This document shows positions 52,151 to 60,737 of a stretch of 64,000 nt of DNA, one piece after another (within the stretch, counting starts at the first letter, position 1; each line of letters begins with the position of its first letter). The stretch comes from Streptomyces massasporeus (GTDB lineage Bacteria; Actinomycetota; Actinomycetes; Streptomycetales; Streptomycetaceae). The DNA lies in NCBI RefSeq assembly GCF_014648995.1, contig NZ_BMSE01000002.1, forward strand, positions 868,001 to 932,000, in the 5' to 3' direction. Under the pieces are notes generated by a model. The model was not told where the DNA came from. It did not search any database and saw only the letters and a program-made list of their open reading frames with translations. Both the position numbers and the translations under genes were made by a program.

Positions 52151-53008
52151 ATGCCCATCGACGCAGCCAAGGCGCTCGCCGCCGGACCCCGGACCGGCGA
52201 GATCTCCTGGGACCACAGGGACGTGCAGCTCTACCACCTCGGCATCGGCGCGGGCAGCCCCGCCACCGACCCCGACGAACTGCGCTACACCCTGGAGTCC
52301 CGGCTGCACGTCCTGCCGAGCTTCGCCACCGTCGCGGGAGGCGGAAAGCCCGGCGTGACCAGCGGTCTGTCCATGCCCGGCATCGAGGTCGAACTGGCCC
52401 GCGTCCTGCACGGCGGCCAGAGCCTCGTCATCCACCGGCCCCTCCCGGCGACGGGCACCGCCACCGCGGCCGGCCGGATCGCCGCCGTGTACGACAAGGG
52501 CACCGCGGCCGTCCTCGTGCTGCGCACCGACGTCGCCGACGCCGACGGCCCGCTGTGGACCAACGACGCTCAGATCTTCATCCGCGGCGAGGGCGGCTGG
52601 GGCGGCGACCGCGGCCCCTCCACCCGCCTCGAACCGCCCACCGGCGCACCCGACCGGACCGTCGAGCGGCCCGTCCGCGACGACCAGGCCCTGCTCTACC
52701 GCCTCTCCGGCGACTGGAACCCGCTGCACGCCGACCCGGAGTTCGCCAAGCTCGCCGGCTTCGAGCGGCCCATCCTGCACGGCCTGTGCACCTACGGCAT
52801 CACGCTCAAGGCGGTCGTCGACACGCTCCTCGGCGGTGACGTGACCCGGGTGCGGTCCTACGCCACCCGGTTCGCCGGGGTCGTGTACCCGGGGGAGACC
52901 CTGCGGATCCGCATGTGGCACACACCGGAGTCCACCCGGGTCGCCGTCAGCGCCGTCGAGCGGTCGGACGCGCCCGTCCTCGCCGACACCGTCGTCGAAC
53001 ACACCTGA
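52151..53008 (+). CDS. MaoC-family double-hotdog enoyl-CoA hydratase
   Basis: A 285-residue protein. Two hotdog domains: the N-terminal one is degenerate, and the C-terminal one carries the R-specific hydratase motif YRLSGDWNPLHADPEFAKLA, then FERPILHGLCTYG, with catalytic Asp and His. The length and motif fit the ChsH3/peroxisomal MFE2 hydratase type acting on steroid or branched enoyl-CoA. ATG 52151 follows AGGAG. It is first in an operon with an alcohol dehydrogenase and an SDR, behind a KstR-type box. The exact substrate is inference. Confidence 0.87.
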   Translation: MPIDAAKALAAGPRTGEISWDHRDVQLYHLGIGAGSPATDPDELRYTLESRLHVLPSFATVAGGGKPGVTSGLSMPGIEVELARVLHGGQSLVIHRPLPATGTATAAGRIAAVYDKGTAAVLVLRTDVADADGPLWTNDAQIFIRGEGGWGGDRGPSTRLEPPTGAPDRTVERPVRDDQALLYRLSGDWNPLHADPEFAKLAGFERPILHGLCTYGITLKAVVDTLLGGDVTRVRSYATRFAGVVYPGETLRIRMWHTPESTRVAVSAVERSDAPVLADTVVEHT

Positions 53009-53040
53009 GTCCACAACGCCGTACGAGGGGAGCCCGCACC

Positions 53041-54117
53041 ATGCGCGCAGCCGTACTGCACGAGATCGGCCAGGACAAGCTGGAGGTCCTCGACGACGTC
53101 GAGGCGGTGGGGTTCGGACCCGGCAAGGTGCGGATCCGGGTGCGCGCCACGGGGCTGTGCCACTCGGACCTGTCCGCGATGGGCGGGGTGCTGCCGCAGC
53201 CCGCGCCGTTCGTGCCCGGGCACGAAGGGGCCGGCGAGATCGTCGAGGTCGGCGAGGGCGTGAGCCATCTGAAGGCCGGTGACCGGGTCGTGGTCTGCTG
53301 GCTGCCCGCCTGCGGCGCCTGCCCCGCCTGCAAGCGCGGCCAGACCCAGCTGTGCCTGGCCGGGTTCATGAACGCGGGCACCCCCAACTTCAAGCGCCCC
53401 GGCGGGGACGTCTTCGGCTTCGCCGGCACCGGCACCTTCACCGAGGAGGTCGTCGTCGACGCCGGCTGCGCGGTGCCCATACCCGACGACGTGCCCTTCG
53501 ACATCGCCGCCCTCATCGGCTGCGGAGTGACGACCGGCCTCGGCGCCGCGCTCAACACGGCCGATGTGGAGGCCGGTTCGTCGGTGGCCGTCATCGGCTG
53601 CGGGGGCGTCGGCATCTCCGCGATCCAGGGGGCCCGGCTGAAGGGCGCCGCGGAGATCGTCGCCGTCGATCCGGTGGCCTCGCGTCGCGAGTCGGCGCTG
53701 AAATTCGGCGCGTCGCGGGCCGTCTCCCCGGAGGAACTGCCCGATGCCAAGCAGCAGGTGACCGGCGGAGAGGGCTTCGACTACGTCTTCGAGGTCGTCG
53801 GCAGGTCCGTCACCGCCCGCACCGCCTACGAGAACACCCGGCGCGGCGGCACCCTCGTCATCGTCGGCGCGGGCGCCATGGACGACTTCCTCCAGCTCAA
53901 CATGTTCGAGCTGTTCTTCGACGAGAAGCGGATCCTGCCGTCGATGTACGGCGGCGGTGACGTGCTGACCTCCTACGAACGCACCGTCGCCCTGTGGCGG
54001 GCGGGCCGTATCGACCTCGCGGGCCTGATCACCCACCGGGTGCCGCTCACGGACATCAACGAGGCCCTGGACCAGATGCGCACCGGGACCGCCCTGCGTA
54101 CCTGCATAGAGATCTGA
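53041..54117 (+). CDS. Zinc-dependent alcohol dehydrogenase
   Basis: A 358-residue medium-chain dehydrogenase. The catalytic zinc ligand Cys is in ATGLCHSDLSAMGG, with the GHEGAGEIVEVG His-Glu pair. The structural zinc loop is CGACPACKRGQTQLC and the cofactor fold motif is VAVIGCGGVGISAIQ. It oxidises an alcohol with NAD+ or a bound carrier. It lies 32 bp after the MaoC gene and 11 bp before the SDR, in one operon under the KstR-type box, so a lipid-derived alcohol is plausible. Confidence 0.9.
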   Translation: MRAAVLHEIGQDKLEVLDDVEAVGFGPGKVRIRVRATGLCHSDLSAMGGVLPQPAPFVPGHEGAGEIVEVGEGVSHLKAGDRVVVCWLPACGACPACKRGQTQLCLAGFMNAGTPNFKRPGGDVFGFAGTGTFTEEVVVDAGCAVPIPDDVPFDIAALIGCGVTTGLGAALNTADVEAGSSVAVIGCGGVGISAIQGARLKGAAEIVAVDPVASRRESALKFGASRAVSPEELPDAKQQVTGGEGFDYVFEVVGRSVTARTAYENTRRGGTLVIVGAGAMDDFLQLNMFELFFDEKRILPSMYGGGDVLTSYERTVALWRAGRIDLAGLITHRVPLTDINEALDQMRTGTALRTCIEI

Positions 54118-54128
54118 GGGCTCCGCCG

Positions 54129-55070
54129 ATGTCACTGCCACTTCAAGGGCTGTCCGCCGTCGTCACGGGCGCGGGCCGCGGGCTCGGCCGGGCCGAGGCG
54201 CTGGAACTCGCCCGGCTCGGCGCCGCCGTGGTCGTCAACGACTACGGGCAGCCCGGCCGCGACGGTTCGGGCGAGGCGTCCGCGGGGCCCGCCGAGGAGG
54301 TCGCCGCCGAGATCCGGGCCTCGGGCGGTACCGCGCTCGCGCACACCGGCGACGTCTCCGACTTCGCACAGGCACGCACGCTCGTCGAGTCGGCCGTCGA
54401 CGCGTTCGGCAGGCTCGACATCCTCGTCAACAACGCGGGCATCCTGCGCGACCGCATGGTGTTCTCCATGGCCGAGGAGGAGTGGGACTCCGTCCTGCGC
54501 GTGCACCTGAAGGGACACTTCAACACCATCCGGTTCGCCGCCGCGCACTGGCGGGAGCGGTCCAAGCGGGCCGGGGAGCCGGTGTTCGGGCGGATCGTGA
54601 ACACCTCCTCGGAGGCGTTCCTCGCCGGTTCCGCCGGGCAGCCCAACTACGCCGCCGCCAAGGGCGGGATCGTCGGCCTCACCACGTCCACCGCCCTCGC
54701 CCTCGGCAGATACGGCGTCACGGCCAACGCCATCTGCCCCCGCGCCCGCACCCGGATGACCGAGGACGTCTTCGCGGGCGTCACGCAGCCCTCCGGCAGC
54801 GGTCTCGACCCGCTCGCCCCCGAGCACGTCGCCCCGCTCGTCGGCTATCTCGCCTCACCCGCGGCCGCCCACGTCAACGGGCAGCTCCTCGTGGTGCACG
54901 GCGGGATGGTCGCCGTCGTCGAACGGCCGCGTCTCGCCGCGAAGTTCGACAGCAAGCAGGACGCCTTCACCTACGACGAGCTGGAGGCCGTCCTCGGGCC
55001 GTACTACGCGGACCGGCCGGCCGGGGAGACGTTCGCGGCGGCGGAGGTGCTGGGCCTGAAACGCGGGTGA
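54129..55070 (+). CDS. Short-chain dehydrogenase/reductase (3-hydroxyacyl-CoA dehydrogenase type)
   Basis: A 313-residue SDR. The cofactor motif TGAGRGLGRAEAL and NNAGILRD, with catalytic Ser in NTSSEAF and Y-x-x-x-K in PNYAAAKGG, are all visible. The longer-than-usual C-terminus and the VVVNDYGQ segment resemble the dehydrogenase part of peroxisomal multifunctional enzyme 2 (17-beta-HSD4). Pairing with the MaoC hydratase would give two successive beta-oxidation steps. ATG 54129 is taken. Confidence 0.88.
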   Translation: MSLPLQGLSAVVTGAGRGLGRAEALELARLGAAVVVNDYGQPGRDGSGEASAGPAEEVAAEIRASGGTALAHTGDVSDFAQARTLVESAVDAFGRLDILVNNAGILRDRMVFSMAEEEWDSVLRVHLKGHFNTIRFAAAHWRERSKRAGEPVFGRIVNTSSEAFLAGSAGQPNYAAAKGGIVGLTTSTALALGRYGVTANAICPRARTRMTEDVFAGVTQPSGSGLDPLAPEHVAPLVGYLASPAAAHVNGQLLVVHGGMVAVVERPRLAAKFDSKQDAFTYDELEAVLGPYYADRPAGETFAAAEVLGLKRG

Positions 55071-55087
55071 GGATACCGAAAGCACGG

Positions 55088-55122
55088 AACGGCCCTCCCC
55101 GCTTGTGGCGGGAAGGGCCGTT
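55088..55122 (+). terminator. Terminator after the SDR gene
   Basis: AACGGCCCT (55088-55096) pairs with AGGGCCGTT (55114-55122), with an inner CCCGC/GCGGG stem. It lies 18 bp after the SDR stop and may serve the small convergent ORF too. Confidence 0.8.
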
Positions 55123-55146
55123 CGCCGTCTGGTGACCGGCGTGCCG

Positions 55147-55314
55147 TCAGGCCGCAGTCACGGCCTGCTCGGTCTCCGCCGCCGGCTTGCGGTGACGTCC
55201 GCGCGGAGCCGTCTCGCCGTCCCGCGTGGAGACCTCTCCACGGTGCCGGCCGGGGCCGGTGGAGGACTGCTGGACGTCGGCATTGCGCGGCTGGTTCGTG
55301 CTGGCGTCACTCAT
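55147..55314 (-). CDS. Small hydrophilic 55-residue protein
   Basis: The ORF begins MSDASTNQPRNADVQQSS and continues with a Gly/Arg/His-rich stretch (GPGRHRGEVSTRDGETAPRG) ending in EQAVTAA. It has Streptomyces-like codon use throughout and a terminator directly downstream. There is no strong ribosome site and no known family, so it could be a real small protein or a chance ORF. The 97 bp upstream hold no other gene. Confidence 0.45.
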   Translation of the reverse strand: MSDASTNQPRNADVQQSSTGPGRHRGEVSTRDGETAPRGRHRKPAAETEQAVTAA

Positions 55315-55411
55315 CGGATGGAATTCACCCCGTCAACATGATCTTTTTTACAGCCGGGTGAGTCTAACCGGCCCCCCTGACCTCGGATCCAGGCAGCCAC
55401 GCCAACCGGCA

Positions 55412-56623
55412 CTAGTTCGTTACAAGGCGTCCCAACGGCGCTTCCTGAAGGGGCACAGGGCGTGGAGCGGAGGGCGCCGGAGGCTCGGTGTGCCGAGCCG
55501 ATGGTTCCGCGGGCTGTACGGAGTGTTCCGCGACCGGGGCCACCGGCTCGGGCTCCGGAAGCGGCGCCGTCGCAGCCCCGGGCTCCGGTTCGGCGGCCGG
55601 CGGCGGACTCACCTGCGCCACCCCGCACGGCACGGCCTCCGTCGCGTACGGCAGCCGCAGCACCCCCTCCGGCGTCCACAGGCCCGCGCCCGCCAACCAC
55701 CCCTCGGGAGCCCGGAAATGGTGCACCCGCCGCTCGGCGGGCCGCCAGACGGCGACCCAGCTGCCCGTCGGCCCGTCCACCCGCAGCGCCACCGCACAGC
55801 TCTCCGGCGTCAGCACCTGCCCCGGCTGGATCGCGAACGGCGTGACGGAGCAGTCCCGCACCCGCAGGCACTCCGGGAAGCGCACCGGCAGCGAGCTGCC
55901 CAGGACACCCCAGCCCAGCCGGTCCTGCCCCGGCGAGGGCGCGTCCGAGCGGACGATCAGCAGCCCGCTGTCGTGGTCGGCGAGCAGCAGCCGGTCGTCG
56001 CTCTCGGCGGCGATCTGCAGCAGCGGCGACACCTCGCCGCCACCCTCCAGGTCCACCACGACGGACTTGGTGTGACCGCCGGTCTCCCGGTCCAGCGCCA
56101 GCAGCCGTCCCGACCGGTCCAGCCAGACCCCGCCCGAGCAGCGGCCGGGCAGTTCCGCCAGCCGCTCGGGCCCGAAGGCGCCGCCCGCCACCAGCCACAC
56201 CGACGTCGCACGCGGCCCGACGGCCAGGGCGTAGGCCCGCTCCCCGCCCGGGGCGGGCGGCAGCAGCCGCAGCCGGGCGGCCTCGTCCGGGCACTCGACC
56301 GCGCCCAGCGGCAGTTCGCCGGTGCCGGGCCCGGTCGGATAGAGCAGCGAGAAGGCGTGCCGCCCGGCCACCACCCGGTGGATGAGGACCCGCCCGTCGG
56401 CCATCGGCTGCACCTCGGTGCCGGGCTCCTCCGGCTGGTTGCGGGGCAGCGGCACCGCGTACGGCTCGGGGCCGTCCAGGGTCCAGCGCTCCGGGAACCA
56501 GGAGTCGCCGGCCGACGCGAGGCGGGCGCCGTAGGCACCGTCCGCGGTGAGCGTGCAGCCTGTCGGCGCGATCACGTCCTCGTCCTCGTGTCCCGCCGAA
56601 GGTTCGATCACACAGGCCGTCAT
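55412..56623 (-). CDS. Hypothetical beta-propeller-like protein
   Basis: A 403-residue soluble protein. It has repeated blocks of short strands with W and G-R-L-L motifs (GDSWFPERWTLDGPEPYAV, GGVWLDRSGRLLALDRETGG, SDDRLLLADHDSGLLIVRSD), suggesting a multi-bladed propeller. The last 70 residues are Pro/Glu-rich disordered. No signal peptide or catalytic motif is seen. ATG 56623 has GGAGGTGA seven nt upstream, an ideal site that settles the start. Confidence 0.72.
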   Translation of the reverse strand: MTACVIEPSAGHEDEDVIAPTGCTLTADGAYGARLASAGDSWFPERWTLDGPEPYAVPLPRNQPEEPGTEVQPMADGRVLIHRVVAGRHAFSLLYPTGPGTGELPLGAVECPDEAARLRLLPPAPGGERAYALAVGPRATSVWLVAGGAFGPERLAELPGRCSGGVWLDRSGRLLALDRETGGHTKSVVVDLEGGGEVSPLLQIAAESDDRLLLADHDSGLLIVRSDAPSPGQDRLGWGVLGSSLPVRFPECLRVRDCSVTPFAIQPGQVLTPESCAVALRVDGPTGSWVAVWRPAERRVHHFRAPEGWLAGAGLWTPEGVLRLPYATEAVPCGVAQVSPPPAAEPEPGAATAPLPEPEPVAPVAEHSVQPAEPSARHTEPPAPSAPRPVPLQEAPLGRLVTN

Positions 56624-56823
56624 CGTTCGGTCACCTCCAGTGACGAACGCTAGGTACCGCACGCGCGAACGGGGAATTCCTCGGGCACAGGCTTCACACA
56701 TAAGGGTGTTCCAGGAACGATTCGCCTGAGGAAAAGGGGGCGATTGTGCTGAGCGGGGCCATGGGGGCCGGGAGCGGGCGGTGGCGGTGCAACGCCACAG
56801 ATCAGGCGGGTAGCCTTGCTCCC

Positions 56824-57678
56824 GTGCCCCGTCTGTCTGAAGTCATCGCCGCCCTGGAGACCCTGTGGCCCGCCGAGCGGGCCGAGTCCTGGGACGCGGT
56901 CGGCACCGTCGCGGGCGACCCGGACCAGCAGGTCACGCGGGTCCTGTTCGCCGTCGACCCGGTCCAGGAGATCGTCGACGAGGCGGTGAAACTGGGCGCC
57001 GACCTGCTCGTCACCCACCACCCGCTCTACCTGCGCGGCACGACGACCGTCGCGGCGACGCACTTCAAGGGCCGCGTCGTGCACACCCTCATCAAGAACG
57101 ACATCGCGCTGCACGTCGCCCACACCAACGCCGACACCGCCGACCCGGGTGTCTCCGACGCCCTCGCGGGCGCGCTGGACCTGCGGGTCACCGGGCCGCT
57201 CGTGCCGGACCCCACCGATCCCGCGGGCCGCCGGGGCCTCGGCCGCCTCTGCGCGCTGGACCACCCGGTGACCGTCCGCGAGCTCGCCGCCCGCGCCGCC
57301 GAGCGGCTGCCCGCCACCGCGCAGGGCATCCGCGTCGCCGGCGACCCCGAGGCGCTCGTGCGCACGGTCGCCGTCAGCGGCGGTTCCGGCGACGGCCTCT
57401 TCGACCAGGTCCGCGCGGCCGGGGTCGACGCCTTCCTCACCGCGGACCTGCGCCACCACCCCGTCTCGGAAGCCCGCGCCCACAGTCCCCTCGCGCTGCT
57501 CGACGCCGCGCACTGGGCCACCGAGTGGCCCTGGTGCGAGCTGGCCGCGAGCCAGCTCGACGAGATCTCCGACCGGCACGGATGGGACCTGCGCGTCCAC
57601 GTCTCGAAGACGGTCACCGACCCCTGGACCGCGCACGCGGCCTCGCCCCCTTCTGATCCCCTTGGAGCCCCGAACTGA
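56824..57678 (+). CDS. NIF3-like dinuclear metal-centre protein
   Basis: A 284-residue protein. PRLSEVIAALETLWPAERAESWDAVG is the family start. LVTHHPLYLRG and the later FLTADLRHHPVSEA and DAAHWATEWP hold the His/Asp/Glu ligands of the two metals. GTP cyclohydrolase-type or hydrolase activity has been suggested for the family; the role is unsettled. It is first in the conserved actinobacterial order NIF3, zinc ribbon, RNase H-CobC. GTG 56824 fits the family start; GTG 56746 would add an unconserved tail. Confidence 0.9.
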   Translation: MPRLSEVIAALETLWPAERAESWDAVGTVAGDPDQQVTRVLFAVDPVQEIVDEAVKLGADLLVTHHPLYLRGTTTVAATHFKGRVVHTLIKNDIALHVAHTNADTADPGVSDALAGALDLRVTGPLVPDPTDPAGRRGLGRLCALDHPVTVRELAARAAERLPATAQGIRVAGDPEALVRTVAVSGGSGDGLFDQVRAAGVDAFLTADLRHHPVSEARAHSPLALLDAAHWATEWPWCELAASQLDEISDRHGWDLRVHVSKTVTDPWTAHAASPPSDPLGAPN

Positions 57679-58418
57679 ACGCCGCGCCCGCCGACCAGAT
57701 CCGACTCCTCGACGTCCAGGACCTCGACGTCCGCCTCCAGCAGCTCGCGCACAAGCGCAAGTCGCTGCCCGAGCACGCCGAGATCGAGTCGCTGACCAAG
57801 GACCACACCCAGCTGCGCGACCTGCTCGTGGCCGCGCAGACCGAGGAGAGCGACACCGCCCGCGACCAGACCAAGGCCGAGCAGGACGTGGACCAGGTGC
57901 GCCAGCGCGCCACCCGCGACCAGCAGCGCCTCGACTCGGGCGCCGTCACCTCCCCCAAGGACCTGGAGAACCTCCAGCGCGAGATCGCCTCCCTCGCCAA
58001 GCGGCAGGGCGATCTGGAGGACGTGGTGCTGGAGGTCATGGAGCGCCGGGAGTCCGCGCAGGAGCGGGTCGCCGAGCTGACCGAGCGCGTCACCTCCGTC
58101 CAGTCGAAGATCGACGACGCGACCGCGCGCCGCGACGCCGCCGTCGAGCAGATCGACGGCGAGGTCGCCACGGTCACCAAGGAGCGCGAGGTCGTCGCCG
58201 CCTCCATTCCGGCCGATCTGCTGAAGCTCTACGACAAGCTGCGCGGCCAGCAGGGCGGCGTCGGCGCGGCGAAGCTGTACGCGCGCAGCTGCCAGGGCTG
58301 CCGGCAGGAGCTCGCCATCACCGAGCTGGCCGAGATCCGCAAGGCCGCGCCCGACACGGTGGTCCGCTGCGAGAACTGCCGTCGCATCCTGGTGCGCACG
58401 TCCGAGTCCGGTCTCTAG
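57675..58418 (+). CDS. Coiled-coil C4 zinc-ribbon protein, apparently with a CTG start
   Basis: A 247-residue protein. It starts NAAPADQIRLLDVQDLDVRLQQLAH, then has a long antiparallel coiled coil (about residues 30-175). It ends in a zinc ribbon CQGCRQEL ... CENCRRILV. The family has been linked to nucleic-acid metabolism. Coding clearly continues upstream of the first ATG (57828). The only start that fits the family N-terminus is CTG 57675, overlapping the NIF3 stop as CTGA. Confidence 0.85.
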   Translation: MNAAPADQIRLLDVQDLDVRLQQLAHKRKSLPEHAEIESLTKDHTQLRDLLVAAQTEESDTARDQTKAEQDVDQVRQRATRDQQRLDSGAVTSPKDLENLQREIASLAKRQGDLEDVVLEVMERRESAQERVAELTERVTSVQSKIDDATARRDAAVEQIDGEVATVTKEREVVAASIPADLLKLYDKLRGQQGGVGAAKLYARSCQGCRQELAITELAEIRKAAPDTVVRCENCRRILVRTSESGL

Positions 58419-58438
58419 GCCTTCAAGGAGCCCTTCCG

Positions 58439-60013
58439 GTGCGGGAGTTCATCGTCGAGGCCGACGGCGGCTCGCGGGGCAACCCCGGGCCCGCCGGCTA
58501 CGGGGCCGTGGTCAGCGACGCGGCGACGGGGGAGACCCTGCGGGAGACCGCCGAGTACATCGGCGTCGCCACGAACAACGTCGCCGAGTACCGCGGCCTC
58601 CTCGCCGGCCTGCGCGCCGCCCACGCGCTGGACCCGGCGGCGACGGTCCACGTCCGGATGGACTCCAAGCTCGTCATCGAGCAGATGTCGGGCCGCTGGA
58701 AGATCAAGCACCCCGACATGAAGCCCCTGGCCGCGCAGGCGGCTCGGATCTTCCCACCCGGCCGGGTCACGTACGAGTGGATCCCGAGGGCCGAGAACAA
58801 GCACGCCGACCGGCTGGCCAACGAGGCGATGGACGCGGGGGCCAGGGGCGAGCAGTGGTCGGAGACGGAGTCCATGGCGGAACTGGACACGGCGGGTGGG
58901 GGTGCCGCCGGGGGTGCCGCCGGGGGTGCTGGGGCCTCCGGAGGGGCTGGTGGCTCCGGGAGTGCCGGTGCCCCCGGGAGTGCCGTGGGTGCTGTCCCGC
59001 AGGAGCCGCCCGGCGACGCGGCGGCGGGTGCGGCGCGAGTGCGCGGAGCTCTGGCGGAAGGCCGCGCGGCGGCCGCGACGGCCGGCTCGGGCCCGGATGC
59101 CGCGCGGGCCTCGACGGAATCCGCCCGGGGCGTCCCGGCCACGGAGGCTTCCGGCTCGGCGACGGATGACGCCGATGCGCGTGCCGCGAGGGCCGTCGAG
59201 GGTGCGCGTACCGCGCAGGCGGACGCCGATGGCGACACCCGTGCCGCGAAGGCCGATACCGATGCTCGTGCCGATACCGTTGCCGTGAACGCCGATGCCG
59301 AGACCCGCGCCGCTCAAGCCGTGAAGGCCGGCGCCGACACCCGTGCCGCCACAACCGTCGCCGCTCCCGGCTGGGCCCCCGCCGACATGGGCGCGCCCGC
59401 CACCTTCGTGCTGCTGCGGCACGGCGAGACGCCGTTGACGCCCCAGAAGCGGTTCTCCGGCAGTGGTGGCACCGACCCGTCCCTGTCCGACGTGGGGCGG
59501 GACCAGGCCGAGCGGGCCGCCGCGATGCTGGCCCGGCGGGGCACCATCCAGGCCGTCGTGTCGTCGCCGCTGGCCCGTACGCGGGAGACCGCCGGGATCG
59601 TCGCCGCCCGGCTCGGACTCGATGTGGGCATCGACGACGGACTGCGCGAGACCGACTTCGGCGCCTGGGAGGGACTCACCTTCGCCGAGGTGCGCGAGCG
59701 CCACCCCGAGGACCTGAACGCCTGGCTGGCCTCACCGGACGCCGAACCCACCGGCGGCGGCGAGAGCTTCGCGGCGACGGCCACCCGGCTCGCCGCGACC
59801 CGCGACAGGCTGGTGGCGGCCCACGCCGGCCGCACCGTCCTGCTGGTCACGCACGTGACCCCGATCAAGACGCTGGTCCGGCTCGCCCTGGGCGCCCCGC
59901 CGGAGTCCCTGTTCCGCATGGAACTGTCGGCCGCGTCCCTGTCGGTCGTCGCGTACTACGCGGACGGCAACGCCAGCGTGCGCCTCCTCAACGACACGTC
60001 CCACCTGCGCTGA
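58439..60013 (+). CDS. Bifunctional RNase H / alpha-ribazole phosphatase-like acid phosphatase
   Basis: A 524-residue fusion. Residues 1-135 are RNase HI: VEADGGSRGNPGPAGYGAVV (first Asp), NNVAEYRGLLAGLRAA (Glu), VRMDSKLVIEQM (Asp) and NKHADRLANEAM (Asp). Residues about 320-524 are a histidine phosphatase: VLLRHGETPLTPQKRFSG and VVSSPLARTRETAG, ending VTHVTPIKTLV. The linker of about 185 residues is Ala/Gly/Asp-rich with degenerate repeats. The phosphatase may act in cobalamin lower-ligand synthesis, as in Rv2228c. GTG 58439 has AAGGAG eight nt upstream. Confidence 0.92.
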   Translation: MREFIVEADGGSRGNPGPAGYGAVVSDAATGETLRETAEYIGVATNNVAEYRGLLAGLRAAHALDPAATVHVRMDSKLVIEQMSGRWKIKHPDMKPLAAQAARIFPPGRVTYEWIPRAENKHADRLANEAMDAGARGEQWSETESMAELDTAGGGAAGGAAGGAGASGGAGGSGSAGAPGSAVGAVPQEPPGDAAAGAARVRGALAEGRAAAATAGSGPDAARASTESARGVPATEASGSATDDADARAARAVEGARTAQADADGDTRAAKADTDARADTVAVNADAETRAAQAVKAGADTRAATTVAAPGWAPADMGAPATFVLLRHGETPLTPQKRFSGSGGTDPSLSDVGRDQAERAAAMLARRGTIQAVVSSPLARTRETAGIVAARLGLDVGIDDGLRETDFGAWEGLTFAEVRERHPEDLNAWLASPDAEPTGGGESFAATATRLAATRDRLVAAHAGRTVLLVTHVTPIKTLVRLALGAPPESLFRMELSAASLSVVAYYADGNASVRLLNDTSHLR

Positions 60014-60638
60014 GCCCCGCCGCCGCACGGGCCAGCTCCTCGACGCGCCCCCAGTCGCGGGCGGCGAGGGCGTCCTGCGGCAGCATCCAGCTCCCGCCGA
60101 CGCAGCCGACGTTGGGCAGGGCGAGATAGTCCGGGGCGGAGGACGGGCCGATCCCGCCCGTGGGGCAGAAACGGGCCTGGGGGAGCGGCCCCGACAGCGA
60201 CTTCAGATACGCCGTGCCGCCCGCGGCCTGCGCCGGGAAGAACTTCATCTCCCGCACCCCGCGCTCCAGCAGCGCCACGACCTCGGACGCCGTCGACACC
60301 CCCGGCAGGAACGGCACCCCGGAGGCCCGCATCGCGTCCAGCAGCACGTCCGTCCAGCCCGGACTGACCAGGAAGCGGGAGCCCGCGGCCACCGCCTCCG
60401 CGACCTGCGCGGGACGGATCACCGTCCCGGCCCCGACCACCGCCCCGGGCACCTCCCGGGCGATCTCCCGGATCGCCTCCAGGGCCGCGGGCGTCCGCAA
60501 CGTCACCTCGATCGCGGGCAGCCCGCCCGCGACCAGCGCCCGCGCGAGCGGTACGGCGTCGCCGGCATCCTCGATGACGACGACGGGGACGACGGGCGCG
60601 AGGTCCAGCACGGAGGCGGGCAGGGCAGGGGAGACCAT
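59988..60638 (-). CDS. eda: KDPG/KHG aldolase family protein
   Basis: A 216-residue class I aldolase. [22 protein letters not shown], then [15 protein letters not shown] (catalytic Glu), [16 protein letters not shown] and the Schiff-base Lys in EMKFFPAQ are visible, with CPTGGI following. It cleaves 2-keto-3-deoxy-6-phosphogluconate to pyruvate and glyceraldehyde 3-phosphate. It overlaps the convergent RNase H-CobC gene by 26 bp. A palindrome lies 40 bp before its start. Confidence 0.9.
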   Translation of the reverse strand: MVSPALPASVLDLAPVVPVVVIEDAGDAVPLARALVAGGLPAIEVTLRTPAALEAIREIAREVPGAVVGAGTVIRPAQVAEAVAAGSRFLVSPGWTDVLLDAMRASGVPFLPGVSTASEVVALLERGVREMKFFPAQAAGGTAYLKSLSGPLPQARFCPTGGIGPSSAPDYLALPNVGCVGGSWMLPQDALAARDWGRVEELARAAAGLSAGGTCR

Positions 60639-60677
60639 GGCGTCATCCTGCCGTCGGCATGCAGGGTGCGCAAAGGT

Positions 60678-60696
60678 CGTTGCGTATCCTGCAACG
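60678..60696. promoter_or_regulatory. CGTTGC-N7-GCAACG palindrome before the KDPG aldolase gene
   Basis: CGTTGCGTATCCTGCAACG has perfect 6-bp arms, typical of an IclR- or GntR-type operator. The overlapping direct repeat begins at 60696. Confidence 0.5.
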
Positions 60697-60737
60697 ATCG
60701 CTAGTGAACCTCGTTCATGATCGTTAGTGAACCTCGT
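60696..60737. repeat. 19-bp direct repeat duplicating the end of the yaaA-like gene
   Basis: GATCGCTAGTGAACCTCGT (60696-60714) and GATCGTTAGTGAACCTCGT (60719-60737) differ at one base and are separated by TCAT. The second copy contains the yaaA-like stop codon. Confidence 0.85.

Noticed and set aside
57662-60013. 783-residue forward ORF spanning the zinc-ribbon gene
   Set aside because: Its first 250 codons are a shadow frame of Arg/Pro-rich sequence. Only the part from 58439 is the RNase H-CobC gene.
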